Source: Robiginitalea sp. SC105 (lineage in GTDB: Bacteria > Bacteroidota > Bacteroidia > Flavobacteriales > Flavobacteriaceae). From it: 64,000 nucleotides of DNA. Shown in pieces: positions 52,806 to 62,395 of the stretch. Positions within the stretch are counted from its first letter, which is position 1. Each line of letters starts with the position of its first letter. The notes below the pieces were generated by a model. It saw nothing but the letters and a program-made list of their open reading frames with translations, searched no databases and was not told the DNA's origin. The stretch spans positions 434,001 through 498,000 of the forward strand of contig NZ_JACLZF010000001.1 in NCBI RefSeq assembly GCF_014243345.1, given 5' to 3'. The translations under genes were made by a program, and so were the position numbers.

Positions 52806-54953
52806 ATGAAGCGATTCCTGATTCCCGCGCTGTTCCTGTTTCTGGCAGCCTGCGCCACCGACCAGGGTGGCCCCCAACCCCCCGTAGCCGAAAAATCCCC
52901 GGAAAAACTGGAAATCCATGGGGATGTCCGAACCGATGATTATTTCTGGATGCGCCTGAGCAACGCACAGAAAAACGCCGACAGCCCGGATGAACAGACC
53001 CGCCGGGTCCTGGATTACCTCGAGGCCGAAAACAACTACCTGCAAGCCGTGATGGAACCTACCGGGGCACTGCAGGACAGCCTGTACGAAGAAATTGTGG
53101 GAAGGATGCCCCGGGAGGACGTCTCGGTGCCGGTCTCCCTCAATGGCTATAGCTATTATACCCGCTATGAAGAAGGAAACCAGTACCCGCTGTACTGCCG
53201 GAAACCCCTGGAAGAAGATGCCGAAGAGGAAATCATGCTGGACGGGCCCGAGATGGCCAGAGGCAAGGCGTATTTCAGTATTGGGGAAAGGGAGGTCAGC
53301 GAGGACAACCAGTGGCTGGCCTTTACCATGGACACGGTCTCCCGGAGGCAGTATACCGTGTACTTCAAAAACCTCAGCAGCGGGGAATTGCTGCCGGAGC
53401 GTATTGACAATGCCCAGGGAATTACCTGGGCCAATGACAACCAAACGGTTTTCTATAGCAAAAAAGACCCGGAAACCCTCCGGATCTACCAGATTTACAA
53501 GCACGTCCTGGGCAGCGATCCCGCCACGGACGAACTCGTGTATGAGGAAACGGACACCACCTTCAACTGTTATGTGCAGAAGAGCCGGTCGCGCGATTAT
53601 CTGATGCTCGTTTCCGCCCATTCGGAATGGACGGAATACCGGTACCTGGACGCGGACACCCCCGGGGGGGAATGGACCCTGTTCCAGCCCCGGGAAAAAG
53701 GCCTGATCCATTACGTGGACCACATCGATGACTATTTTGTGATCCGCACCAACCTGGACGCCAAGAACTACCGGCTGATGAAATGCCCGGAAAACGCAAC
53801 CTCAAAATCGGATTGGGTGGATTTTATCCCCTACAACCCGGAGGTGCTCTTCGAGGACATGGACCACTTCGAGAATTTTTCCGTCCTGGGCGAGCGCAAG
53901 GACGGCCTGGTGCAATTGCATGTCATTGACCGGCGGGATATGTCGGAGTACTATATTGGGTTCGACGATGCCGCCTACAATGCCTACACCACCGGGAACC
54001 CCGAATACCGCACCAATGCGCTGCGGTACGAGTACTCCTCTTTTGCCAGGCCGTCCACCGTCTATGCCTACAACATGGATAGCCGGGAGCGCACCCTGCT
54101 GAAACAGGATGAGGTGCTGGGAGGGGATTTTGATCCCGACAACTACCAGGTGGAACGGATCATGGCCACGGCGCGCGACGGTGCCAGCGTACCCGTCTCC
54201 ATCGTCTACCACCGGGATACAGAGCGCAGCCCGGAAACACCCCTGTTGCTGTACGGGTACGGGTCCTATGGTTCCAACGTAGACCCCTCCTTCAGCTATT
54301 CGCGCCTGAGTTTGCTCGACCGCGGGTTTATCTTTGCCATTGCCCATATCCGCGGCAGCCAGACCCTGGGGCGGGCGTGGTACGAAGACGGAAAGCTGCT
54401 GAATAAAAAGAACACCTTCTACGACTTTATTGACGCCGGTAAATACCTGGTGGACGCGGGCTATACCTCCCCGGGACACCTCTATGCCATGGGGGGCAGC
54501 GCCGGGGGGCTGCTCATGGGGGCCGTGGTGAACATGGAACCCGGGCTGTGGAACGGGGTGATCGCGGCCGTCCCTTTTGTGGACGTGATCTCCACCATGC
54601 TGGATGAATCCATCCCGCTCACCACCTTTGAATTCGACGAGTGGGGGAACCCCACGGACCCGGAATACTATACGTATATGCTCTCCTATTCCCCCTACGA
54701 CAACGTGGAAAAGAAGGGCTATCCGAACATGCTGGTCACCACCGGGTACTGGGACAGCCAGGTGCAGTACTGGGAGCCCGCCAAATGGGTGGCCAAGCTG
54801 CGCGACTACAAGACAGACGACCATATCCTGTTGCTGGACACCAACATGGACGTGGGACACGGCGGGGCCTCGGGGCGGTTTGAGCGCTATCGGCGCACTG
54901 CACTGGAGTACGCCTTCCTGCTGCAACTGGAGCGGGGCGGTTTCGGGGAATAG
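52806..54953 (+). CDS. S9 family oligopeptidase (oligopeptidase B-like), lipoprotein
   Basis: A 715-residue serine peptidase. The lipoprotein signal is LFLFLAACATD. A beta-propeller domain (residues about 80-440) precedes the hydrolase domain with nucleophile GGSAGGLLMG near residue 563, Asp in the VTTGYWDSQVQYWE block near 648, and His in MDVGHGGASGRF near 685. GSYGSNVDPSFSYSRLSLLDRGF is the family N-lobe. Oligopeptidase B cuts after Arg or Lys; specificity here is from family only. It lies away from the other S9 gene at 20509, and the two differ clearly in sequence. Confidence 0.92.
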   Translation: MKRFLIPALFLFLAACATDQGGPQPPVAEKSPEKLEIHGDVRTDDYFWMRLSNAQKNADSPDEQTRRVLDYLEAENNYLQAVMEPTGALQDSLYEEIVGRMPREDVSVPVSLNGYSYYTRYEEGNQYPLYCRKPLEEDAEEEIMLDGPEMARGKAYFSIGEREVSEDNQWLAFTMDTVSRRQYTVYFKNLSSGELLPERIDNAQGITWANDNQTVFYSKKDPETLRIYQIYKHVLGSDPATDELVYEETDTTFNCYVQKSRSRDYLMLVSAHSEWTEYRYLDADTPGGEWTLFQPREKGLIHYVDHIDDYFVIRTNLDAKNYRLMKCPENATSKSDWVDFIPYNPEVLFEDMDHFENFSVLGERKDGLVQLHVIDRRDMSEYYIGFDDAAYNAYTTGNPEYRTNALRYEYSSFARPSTVYAYNMDSRERTLLKQDEVLGGDFDPDNYQVERIMATARDGASVPVSIVYHRDTERSPETPLLLYGYGSYGSNVDPSFSYSRLSLLDRGFIFAIAHIRGSQTLGRAWYEDGKLLNKKNTFYDFIDAGKYLVDAGYTSPGHLYAMGGSAGGLLMGAVVNMEPGLWNGVIAAVPFVDVISTMLDESIPLTTFEFDEWGNPTDPEYYTYMLSYSPYDNVEKKGYPNMLVTTGYWDSQVQYWEPAKWVAKLRDYKTDDHILLLDTNMDVGHGGASGRFERYRRTALEYAFLLQLERGGFGE

Positions 54954-54983
54954 CCTTTTCCGGTCCCTGACTGCTGTCCCCGG

Positions 54984-56612
54984 TTATTTGGGGACCTGTG
55001 TTTTGGGGATTGCCATGGTCTGCAGGGGCGTGTTAAGCCAGTAGTCCGAAACCGGCCGGTTACTGGCCTGCACCGCACTCATAAAGAGGGGGCGGTCCGG
55101 GTTTGCGAAAGCAGCATTAGCCGGGCTTCTCCGCCCCACATGCAATTGCTGTGTGAAGAATTCCCGGAACTGGACATAAGGCCGCCGCTCCTGGTAACCC
55201 AGGAGGTTCCCGCGAAAATCCACCAGTTTCCCGAGCTCAAATTCCATGAGGTCCCGGGGTTCTCCGATTTTAGGGTTGTCCAGGATGTCAGCGGCCCGCA
55301 TGGTCCGCAGGAGTTCGTCCAGGGCAAGCTCTTGCAGGGCCGGGATCAGGTACACAGATTCCTTTTTGCGGATAATCTCCTTGAATTTCAAAGGCTTGCC
55401 TTTATACCGGAAATTAAACGCCCGCGGCCGCTGTATGCTGGCCAGGTCCGGGGGGACGTTGAAGGTAACCACAATACACCGGCAATCCAGGTCCACTACG
55501 GTCTCAACCAGTTTAAATTCAGGGGGCAGCGCTACCTCAAAGGTGTTTCGGAAGGAGATGTAGTTCAGGAACATCTGGCCTTCCTGCTCCCTGTATTCGA
55601 GCGACAGGTTGAATACGAGGTCCCGGAAGTCCTGGGGTTTCCAGCTTCGGGCACCACCTTCCGGGTCCCTGAGGTTGGTATGAATGGTGTATTCCAACTT
55701 GTGGATGGCAAAATTTCCCCGGGAGATGTATATGTTTCCCGAGGCGAGGTAGCCGGGGTCCCTACGCACAAAATTTATCCGGTAGAGGAGCTTGTCCCCA
55801 AGATATACCGGATCTTCCAGATGGAAGGAATGGTGGGACAGGAAGTCATCCTCAAGCACATTGACAAAATCAAAGGAATTGATTCGGTAATTCCGGATGG
55901 GGTCGTGCACCCGGAGTATCCGGAATTCATTACCGCCATATCCGGCCAGGTAGGCGCGGCGAATGACCTTACGCCTGGTGATATAGTCATAGGCCTGCAG
56001 GGCCAGTGTGTCCCGCCGGAAATCCCTGTTTTCCTCCAGGGCGTAAACCAGTTCCCTGGTAGTGGCGCTGTCTGTCTGGCCAAAACCCAGATCGAAGACT
56101 TCAAGTATCGCCTCGTTCAGGTTGAGATACCCCACGGAATCCCGTTGGTAGTCGCGGTAGTAGCCGATAAGGGAATACGGTTCTTGCGGGTAATTACGGG
56201 GGATTGCCCGAATGGCCCTGCGCACGATCGCCCTGGCAGACAGGCGTTTCCGGTCTGCAGAGACCACGGCCTCCGTCAGCGCGAATACCCGCGACCGCAT
56301 ACGTATCGGAAGGATATGTCCCTCCGTATAGCGGTATACATCCAGCCTCAGGGATTCATAGCCCATGGAGGAGATTTCCAGTACCGCATTCGCTGGGAGC
56401 AGGCGGTAGGGGATCCTGAAATCTCCATCCGCATTGGAAATCACCCCCTTATTGAGGCCTGCGATTCGCACTGTGGCAAACACGACGGGTTCTCCTGTTT
56501 CCCTATCTGTAAGCCTTCCCCGGAAATACCCGGTCTCCTGTGCGAACAACCCACTGGCTGTCAGCATCAGGAAAATGGTGAATATATACAGGATACCTGC
56601 TCTTCGGGACAT
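54984..56612 (-). CDS. Carboxypeptidase-regulatory-like protein (CarboxypepD_reg-like)
   Basis: A 542-residue exported protein. The signal peptide (ILYIFTIFLMLTASGLFAQ) is followed by a CarboxypepD_reg-like domain (residues about 25-110: YFRGRLTDRETGEPVVFATVRIAGLNKGVISNADGDF, a segment common in SusC and DUF5686 proteins) and a long C-terminal region (NLNEAILEVFDLGF, GRITKLE-type strands). The rest is strand-rich and resembles DUF5686 proteins but lacks a beta-barrel repeat I can see. Function unknown; envelope role likely. An earlier Met (56642) is possible. Confidence 0.72.
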   Translation of the reverse strand: MSRRAGILYIFTIFLMLTASGLFAQETGYFRGRLTDRETGEPVVFATVRIAGLNKGVISNADGDFRIPYRLLPANAVLEISSMGYESLRLDVYRYTEGHILPIRMRSRVFALTEAVVSADRKRLSARAIVRRAIRAIPRNYPQEPYSLIGYYRDYQRDSVGYLNLNEAILEVFDLGFGQTDSATTRELVYALEENRDFRRDTLALQAYDYITRRKVIRRAYLAGYGGNEFRILRVHDPIRNYRINSFDFVNVLEDDFLSHHSFHLEDPVYLGDKLLYRINFVRRDPGYLASGNIYISRGNFAIHKLEYTIHTNLRDPEGGARSWKPQDFRDLVFNLSLEYREQEGQMFLNYISFRNTFEVALPPEFKLVETVVDLDCRCIVVTFNVPPDLASIQRPRAFNFRYKGKPLKFKEIIRKKESVYLIPALQELALDELLRTMRAADILDNPKIGEPRDLMEFELGKLVDFRGNLLGYQERRPYVQFREFFTQQLHVGRRSPANAAFANPDRPLFMSAVQASNRPVSDYWLNTPLQTMAIPKTQVPK

Positions 56613-56766
56613 GGGACTAATCCGTAAAAGTTTGCCTACCAAAAAGATAGTGATTTTTTACCCCCCGGAATCCGGATTGTACCCTCCCGGGTCGTAAAAT
56701 AATCGTGCACCCGGTAAAAAAACCACCCGAATTTCGTATCTTTTTAAGCCTTAACCAATTAACATC

Positions 56767-57309
56767 ATGAAAAAGTGGATTTTTGCGCTGGGCCTGTTAC
56801 TGGCCTCAGGGCCCCTGTCCGCCCAGGACCCCGTCGGGGACTACGGGGAGGTCCCGGCCTTTGTTCTCAACGACCTGAACGGGCAGGCTGTGGACATTGA
56901 GGGCTATGACGGAAGTTATGTGGTGATCCACATAGCTGCCACCTGGTGCCCGTTCTGCAACGCCGAGGCGCCATACCTGCAACAACTCAGTCAGGAGTAT
57001 GCGGAAAAGAACGTAAAGGTCCTGCTTATCGACGTCAAGGAGCCCCCGGAGCTGGTCCGTGAAAAGCTTCAGGACAAATTCGGGTTTACCTTCCCGGTCC
57101 TGCTGGACCGGGACGGAACGGTCGCGGCCAGCTTCGCCCCTGAGGACGTGCTCCCGGACCTTGCCAGGGATGAGGTAATGCTTGCTTCCAACCTCCTGGT
57201 AGATCCGGAAGGCAGGATCCGGTTTATGTCTTTGCTGGACAGCCGGAACTTCGATGCAAAACTGATTGCCCTAAAGGCAAGGCTCGATGAACTCCTCGCT
57301 TCAAATTAG
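56767..57309 (+). CDS. Exported thioredoxin-like / TlpA-family protein
   Basis: A 180-residue protein with a signal peptide (WIFALGLLLASGPLSAQ). The thioredoxin fold has the redox motif ATWCPFCNAEAPYLQQL near residues 59-75, the cis-Pro region FTFPVLLDRDG near 115 and a C-terminal helix. It is the TlpA/ResA type, reducing or oxidising periplasmic disulfides such as those of apocytochromes. TATCTTTT at 56737-56744 is a near -7 box. It overlaps the next gene by 23 bases, so the two are translationally linked. Confidence 0.9.
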   Translation: MKKWIFALGLLLASGPLSAQDPVGDYGEVPAFVLNDLNGQAVDIEGYDGSYVVIHIAATWCPFCNAEAPYLQQLSQEYAEKNVKVLLIDVKEPPELVREKLQDKFGFTFPVLLDRDGTVAASFAPEDVLPDLARDEVMLASNLLVDPEGRIRFMSLLDSRNFDAKLIALKARLDELLASN

Positions 57310-57772
57310 CAGGGTACTGCTGTTTTTGCTTGTTTCCACCTCATTGCTCCGGGCACAAACCCGGCAATGGGTCCGGGTAATAGATGCTTCCCGGGAAATA
57401 AATCGCGCCAAAGCGGAAATCCTGCTGGAGTTCGAAGTGGAAGCCGGTTACCATATACAGTCGCACAGGCCCGAAGACCCATTGCTCATTCCTACGGAAC
57501 TTATCTTCCAATGGCCTGAGGGCATAGCAAACAGTCCCCCTGTTTTCCCGCCTGCAGAACCTTTCCCCCTGCTAGGAACGGAAACGGTCCTGCAGGTGTA
57601 TTCCGGTTTGTTGCCGGTCCGGGTCCCCCTGCAAATCGAGGCTGGCGTCATTGCCGGAGAATATGCAGTATCCGGCATTCTGACCTACCAGGCCTGTGAT
57701 GACTGGAAATGCTACTTTCCCAGGGAGCTGCCGTTTACCATGGGAATCCGGTTAAAAGCGGATATCCCGTAG
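57287..57772 (+). CDS. Free-standing DsbD-alpha-like periplasmic domain
   Basis: A 161-residue exported protein (signal VLLFLLVSTSLLRAQ) with the immunoglobulin-like fold of the N-terminal DsbD domain: FEVEAGYHIQSHRPEDPLLIPTEL and the redox pair in LTYQACDDWKCYFPRELPF near residues 140-150 (C-x4-C; E. coli DsbD has C-x5-C). It has none of the membrane part or the C-terminal thioredoxin of DsbD. Being overlapped with a TlpA gene suggests that it relays electrons to that thioredoxin; this is inference. Confidence 0.8.
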   Translation: MNSSLQISRVLLFLLVSTSLLRAQTRQWVRVIDASREINRAKAEILLEFEVEAGYHIQSHRPEDPLLIPTELIFQWPEGIANSPPVFPPAEPFPLLGTETVLQVYSGLLPVRVPLQIEAGVIAGEYAVSGILTYQACDDWKCYFPRELPFTMGIRLKADIP

Positions 57773-57896
57773 TAACCAAAGATTGAGTATCTTACTGACG
57801 GCAGTACTTCCCCGGCTCCCTGTTGCGCCACCCTTTTGTGGTCCTTTTATATAATGATTGTTGCCGAATGGGCAGCATTAAACCAAACCTTCTGGC

Positions 57897-59708
57897 ATGA
57901 CTTCCGGTTATCTCGACATGCGAACGCTTAAATACCTGTTATACGAAGTGCACGGCCTGGAGGAAGTGCTTCGCCAACCGGGTTATGACCAATTCGACCG
58001 GGCCAGCATGGAGCTGTTTCTGGATGCGGTCAGGGATTTTTCGGACAAGGAGCTCTATCCGTATTTCAGGGAAACGGACGCCGAACCGGCCCATTACGCG
58101 GACGGGGAGATCCGCGTCCACCCGCAGGTGGGGACCTATGTCCGTAAAGGGGCCGAATTGGGCTTGCTGTCGGCCCATCTGGATGAAGCGGAAGGGGGCA
58201 TGCAACTGCCCGGGATGGTGGTGACGGCTTCCAATTATATCCAGGATGCCGCCAACAATCACCTGATGGGATACATCGGCCTCATACAGGGTTGTACAGA
58301 ACTCCTGGCAACCTATGCGAGCAGCCCGTTGAAAGCAACCTACATCCCCCCGATGATCGCCGGAAACTGGGGGGGTACCATGTGCCTGACAGAACCGCAG
58401 GCCGGGAGTTCCCTTTCGGATATCACGACTGCCGCGGAACCCTCCGGGGATTATTACGCCATCTCCGGGCAGAAAATCTTTATCTCAGGCGGCGATTACC
58501 AGGGAGTCGAAAATATCGTGCACCTGGTACTGGCAAGGATCAAGGGGGCGCCGGCCGGCACCAAAGGCATCTCCCTCTTTGTGGTCCCCAAGAAGCGGCC
58601 CGGGCCTGACGGAAAGCTGCAGGCCAACGATGTTACCACGGTGGGGGATTTTCAGAAAATGGGCCAGAAAGGCTTTTCCACTGCCCACCTGTCCTTCGGG
58701 GATGAAGGGGATTGCCGGGGCTGGCTGGTGGGGGACCCCAACAAAGGGCTGGCTTACATGTTCCAGATGATGAATGGCGCCCGTATCGGCGTGGGTCGCG
58801 GTGCGGCGGCAATCACCATGGCTGCCTACCAGGCTTCCCTCGCCTATGCCGGGGAACGGCCTCAGGGCAGGCGCCTAACCAGGGACGGCAAAAAAGATCT
58901 CTCCCAGGAGCAGACTCTGATCATTAACCATCCGGATGTCAAACGCATGCTGCTGCTTCAAAAATCGGTGGCCGAAGGGTCGCTGAGCCTCGTATTGCTG
59001 GCCGCCAGGTACCAGGACCTCGCCAGGTCGCACCCGGATGAAGCCCTGAGGCAGAATTACCAAACACTGTTGGACGTATTGACGCCCATCGCCAAGACCT
59101 ACCCCTCCGAGATGGGTGTGGTTGCCGTCAGCAATGGCTTACAGGTGCTTGGCGGCTATGGGTTTTGCTCGGATTTTGTCCTGCAGCAATACTACCGGGA
59201 CATCCGCATCTACCCGATTTATGAGGGAACCACCGGAATCCAGGCCCAGGACCTGCTGGGCCGGAAACTGGCCCAGGACCAGGGCAGGGCCATGGACGTA
59301 TTGTCCGGGGAAATTTCCAGGAGTATCGCACTGGCGTCGGAGGTTCCCTCCCTGAAAACCTTCGCCGCCCAGCTGAAAGCTACCCTGGAGGATGCGCAAG
59401 GCGTGGTAAAACACCTGCTGGCCATTGCCCGGAAAGGCGATTTTGAGCGATTTCTCGCAGATGCCTCAATTTTCATGGAGTACATGGGCAATATGGCAGT
59501 TGGCTGGATGTGGCTGGACATGGCCCGGGAAGCACGCCTGGCACTGGACCGCGAAGCCCCCGGCTATCCGGGAGGCTTCCTGGAGGGCAAAATACACACC
59601 ATGGAATATTATTTCACCTATGAATTACCGCGCACTTCAGGCCTGCGCGAGGTATTGATGAACAACCTGGACATCACCCTGAAACCCCCGGGAACCTTAT
59701 TCGCCTGA
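57897..59708 (+). CDS. Acyl-CoA dehydrogenase (large form)
   Basis: A 603-residue flavoprotein that introduces the first double bond in acyl-CoA. The middle FAD block MCLTEPQAGSSLSDITTAA is near residue 160, the ISGQKIFISGGDY stretch near 190 and the C-terminal FAD-binding block LGGYGFCSDFVLQQYYRDIRIYPIYEGTTGIQAQDLLGRK near 425, with the catalytic Glu in IYEGTTG. The long C-terminus is usual for the class with an extra domain (over 590 residues). First gene of a co-directional fatty-acid oxidation cluster. Confidence 0.93.
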   Translation: MTSGYLDMRTLKYLLYEVHGLEEVLRQPGYDQFDRASMELFLDAVRDFSDKELYPYFRETDAEPAHYADGEIRVHPQVGTYVRKGAELGLLSAHLDEAEGGMQLPGMVVTASNYIQDAANNHLMGYIGLIQGCTELLATYASSPLKATYIPPMIAGNWGGTMCLTEPQAGSSLSDITTAAEPSGDYYAISGQKIFISGGDYQGVENIVHLVLARIKGAPAGTKGISLFVVPKKRPGPDGKLQANDVTTVGDFQKMGQKGFSTAHLSFGDEGDCRGWLVGDPNKGLAYMFQMMNGARIGVGRGAAAITMAAYQASLAYAGERPQGRRLTRDGKKDLSQEQTLIINHPDVKRMLLLQKSVAEGSLSLVLLAARYQDLARSHPDEALRQNYQTLLDVLTPIAKTYPSEMGVVAVSNGLQVLGGYGFCSDFVLQQYYRDIRIYPIYEGTTGIQAQDLLGRKLAQDQGRAMDVLSGEISRSIALASEVPSLKTFAAQLKATLEDAQGVVKHLLAIARKGDFERFLADASIFMEYMGNMAVGWMWLDMAREARLALDREAPGYPGGFLEGKIHTMEYYFTYELPRTSGLREVLMNNLDITLKPPGTLFA

Positions 59709-59740
59709 AGCCCGATGAAAAAACCGCAAACCGCATTACC

Positions 59741-60526
59741 ATGAACAAAGAAAACCCCGATGCAAACCCATTCGGCCTGAACGGAAAAGTGGCCATAGTC
59801 ACCGGCTCCAGCAAGGGCATCGGCAGGTCCATTGCTCTGGGGCTGGCCCGGCAGGGGGCCCGGGTAGTAGTCAGCAGCCGGGACCAGGCGGCCGTGGATA
59901 CCGTGGCCGAAGATTTCCACGGGCAGGGGCTGGAAGCCCTGGCGGTGGCCTGCCATGTGGCAGATGCGGGGCAGCGGGAAAATCTCGTGCGGAAAACCCT
60001 GGACGCCTTCGGCCGGATCGACATCCTGGTGAACAACGCCGGCATCAACCCGGCTTTCGGGCCCCTTGAAGGGTCGGAGGAGGCGGTATTCGACAAAGTC
60101 ATGGCCGTGAATACCAAAGCGCCCTGGCTGCTTTGCAACCTGGTGCTGCCCCACCTGAAAAAGCAGGGAAAAGGCAGCATCATCAACGTTTCCTCCGTGG
60201 GAGGGATCCGGCCGGGCACCGGCCTGGGGCTGTACTGTATGTCCAAGGCGGCCCTGATCATGCTGACCAAAAGCCAGGCGCGTGAATGGGGCCCGTACGG
60301 GATCCGGGCCAATGTACTTTGCCCGGGACTGGTGCGCACCAAGATCAGCGAAGGCCTCTGGTCCGATGAAAAAACGGTTAAAGGCTACAACCGCTCCGTC
60401 CCCCTGGGCCGGATTGCGGAACCCGATGAAATGGCAGGGGCCGCCGTATTGCTCGCTTCCGATGCCGGGTCGTACATGACCGGGGGCGTCTATACCGCCG
60501 ACGGAGGTTTCCTGGTTTCCGGATAA
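59741..60526 (+). CDS. SDR-family oxidoreductase, beta-oxidation cluster
   Basis: A 261-residue short-chain dehydrogenase. Cofactor motif VTGSSKGIGRSIAL near residue 17, NNAGINP near 95, catalytic Ser in NVSSVGG and the pair in YCMSK near 165. The C-terminal SYMTGGVYTADGGFLVSG is typical. Spacing to the acyl-CoA dehydrogenase is 32 bases, so it likely supplies the 3-hydroxyacyl or 3-ketoacyl step, or serves an alcohol substrate; unproven. Confidence 0.9.
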   Translation: MNKENPDANPFGLNGKVAIVTGSSKGIGRSIALGLARQGARVVVSSRDQAAVDTVAEDFHGQGLEALAVACHVADAGQRENLVRKTLDAFGRIDILVNNAGINPAFGPLEGSEEAVFDKVMAVNTKAPWLLCNLVLPHLKKQGKGSIINVSSVGGIRPGTGLGLYCMSKAALIMLTKSQAREWGPYGIRANVLCPGLVRTKISEGLWSDEKTVKGYNRSVPLGRIAEPDEMAGAAVLLASDAGSYMTGGVYTADGGFLVSG

Positions 60527-60552
60527 CAAAAACTAATGAGAAAAGACACACC

Positions 60553-61557
60553 ATGAACAAACAACTGATTTTCGCCAGGCGGCCCGAAGGGCGCGCCGGA
60601 GCAGATACCTGGAAACTGGAACAGCACCCCGTACCCCCCCTGGAGGAAGGCCAGATCCTGGTGCAACAGCACTATGTCTCCCTGGATCCTGCCATGAGGG
60701 GATGGATGAACGCGGGGAAATCCTATATCGAACCCATGGAGCCCGGCACCGTGATGCGGGCACTCACCGTGGGCCGGGTGATCGATGCCCGGAACCACCC
60801 GGAATTCGCCACCGGGGATTATGTGGCCGGTACCGGGGGCGTACAGTTGTACACCATTACCGACGGCAAGGGTTACCGCAAAGTCGACCCGGATCTGGCC
60901 CCCCTGACCGCCTACCTGGGTGCACTCGGCATGACCGGGATGACCGCCTATTTCGGGCTGCTGGATGTGGGGAAAGCCCGGGAGGGGGATACCGTCCTGA
61001 TATCCGGAGCGGCCGGGGCCGTCGGAAGCGTCGCAGGCCAGATTGCCAAAATCAAAGGCTGCCGGGCAATCGGCATTGCCGGGGGCGCCGACAAATGCGA
61101 CTACATCACCAGGGAACTGGGTTTTGACGCAGCCATCGACTATAAGAACGAGTCTGTGGCGGGACGCCTGAAGGAATTATGCCCCAAGGGGCTGGATGTC
61201 TATTTTGACAATGTGGGCGGGGAAATCCTGGATACGGCATTGCTGTTCCTGAGGCGCCATGCCCGGGTGGTCATCTGCGGCGCCATCTCCCAGTACAACA
61301 ACCGGGAAAATGTCCGGGGGCCCAAAAATTACCTCTCCCTGCTGGTCAACCGGGCCAGCATGCAGGGGATGGTGGTCTTCGACTGGGAGGATCGCTACCC
61401 GGAGGCGGCCCGGGCCCTGGGGGGCTGGATGGCCGAGGGAAAACTCAAAAGCCGGGAAACCGTGTACGAAGGCATCCAGAATTTCCCGGAAACCTTTGAC
61501 CGCTTGTTTACGGGGGATAAAATCGGGAAACTGGTTTTAAAGGTGCTGGAAGCATGA
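60553..61557 (+). CDS. MDR-family NADP-dependent oxidoreductase
   Basis: A 334-residue zinc-independent medium-chain reductase of the leukotriene B4 dehydrogenase / curcumin-reductase type, which reduces alpha,beta double bonds of enones or enals with NADPH. Typical blocks: DPAMRGWMN, the Rossmann motif ISGAAGAVGSVAGQIAKI near residue 153, and the KGLDVYFDNVGGEILD stretch near 220. Placed 26 bases after the SDR, so in the same operon. Its partner in fatty-acid oxidation could be a detour for unsaturated or branched acyl groups. Confidence 0.9.
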   Translation: MNKQLIFARRPEGRAGADTWKLEQHPVPPLEEGQILVQQHYVSLDPAMRGWMNAGKSYIEPMEPGTVMRALTVGRVIDARNHPEFATGDYVAGTGGVQLYTITDGKGYRKVDPDLAPLTAYLGALGMTGMTAYFGLLDVGKAREGDTVLISGAAGAVGSVAGQIAKIKGCRAIGIAGGADKCDYITRELGFDAAIDYKNESVAGRLKELCPKGLDVYFDNVGGEILDTALLFLRRHARVVICGAISQYNNRENVRGPKNYLSLLVNRASMQGMVVFDWEDRYPEAARALGGWMAEGKLKSRETVYEGIQNFPETFDRLFTGDKIGKLVLKVLEA

Positions 61558-61630
61558 TGGCCGGGAAAGGGGCCGGGTACTACAACCCCGCCTGCAAGGC
61601 AGGAAAACGCAACCGCTTATTCGTATACCC

Positions 61631-62368
61631 ATGAGGCTTAAAAACAAGATTGCATTAGTGACAGGCGGCGCCCGGGGGATCGGGCAGGCCGTTTCGGAGC
61701 TTTTTGCCGGGGAGGGGGCCACCGTGGTGATCCTGGATGTATTGCCGGCCGGGAAGCAGGTTGCACGGGCCATTACCGAAGGGGGCGGGCAGGCCGAATT
61801 CCTGGAAGTATCGGTAACGGATAAAACTGCCCTGACCAAACTCATGGCAGGGGTGCACGAAAAATACGGCCGCATCGACATCCTGATCAACAACGCCGGC
61901 ATTACCCGGGACCGGACTGCCGAAAAAATGAGCGAAGCCGAATGGGACGCCGTAGTGGAGGTGAACCTGAAAGGCGTTTTTCTGTGCACCCAGGCCGTGA
62001 TCCCCTACATGAAAGCCCAGGGCTACGGCCGGATAGTCAGTGCCGCATCCAATGTGGGGTTGCGGGGAAATTACGGGCAGACCAATTACGCGGCAACCAA
62101 GGCCGGTGTCATCGCCATGAGCAAAACCTGGGCGCTGGAACTCGGAAAGTACGGCATCACGGCCAATGCGGTGGCACCCGGGTTTACGCGGACCGACATG
62201 ACCGAACAAATCCCCGGGGAGCACCTGGAGGCGATCCTCCAAAGCATCCCGCTCCGGCAGGTGGCAGAACCCCTTGATATCGCGTACGGCTACCTGTACC
62301 TGGCCTCGGATGAAGCCCGCTTTGTGACAGGCACCTGCCTCACCATTGACGGGGGAGCTTCCCGATAA
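61631..62368 (+). CDS. SDR-family oxidoreductase, FabG/PhaB-like
   Basis: A 245-residue acetoacetyl-CoA- or 3-oxoacyl-reductase-like SDR. Cofactor motif VTGGARGIGQAV near residue 12, NNAGITRDRT near 86, SAASNVGL before the YAATK pair near 152 and PGFTRTDMT after it; the C-terminal VTGTCLTIDGGAS is the family end. The NNAGITRD stretch is the FabG/PhaB hallmark. It precedes a MaoC hydratase by 27 bases, a pairing common in (R)-3-hydroxyacyl-CoA use. Confidence 0.92.
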   Translation: MRLKNKIALVTGGARGIGQAVSELFAGEGATVVILDVLPAGKQVARAITEGGGQAEFLEVSVTDKTALTKLMAGVHEKYGRIDILINNAGITRDRTAEKMSEAEWDAVVEVNLKGVFLCTQAVIPYMKAQGYGRIVSAASNVGLRGNYGQTNYAATKAGVIAMSKTWALELGKYGITANAVAPGFTRTDMTEQIPGEHLEAILQSIPLRQVAEPLDIAYGYLYLASDEARFVTGTCLTIDGGASR

Positions 62369-62395
62369 TGCTGTATCCCGATAATCCTAAACGCC

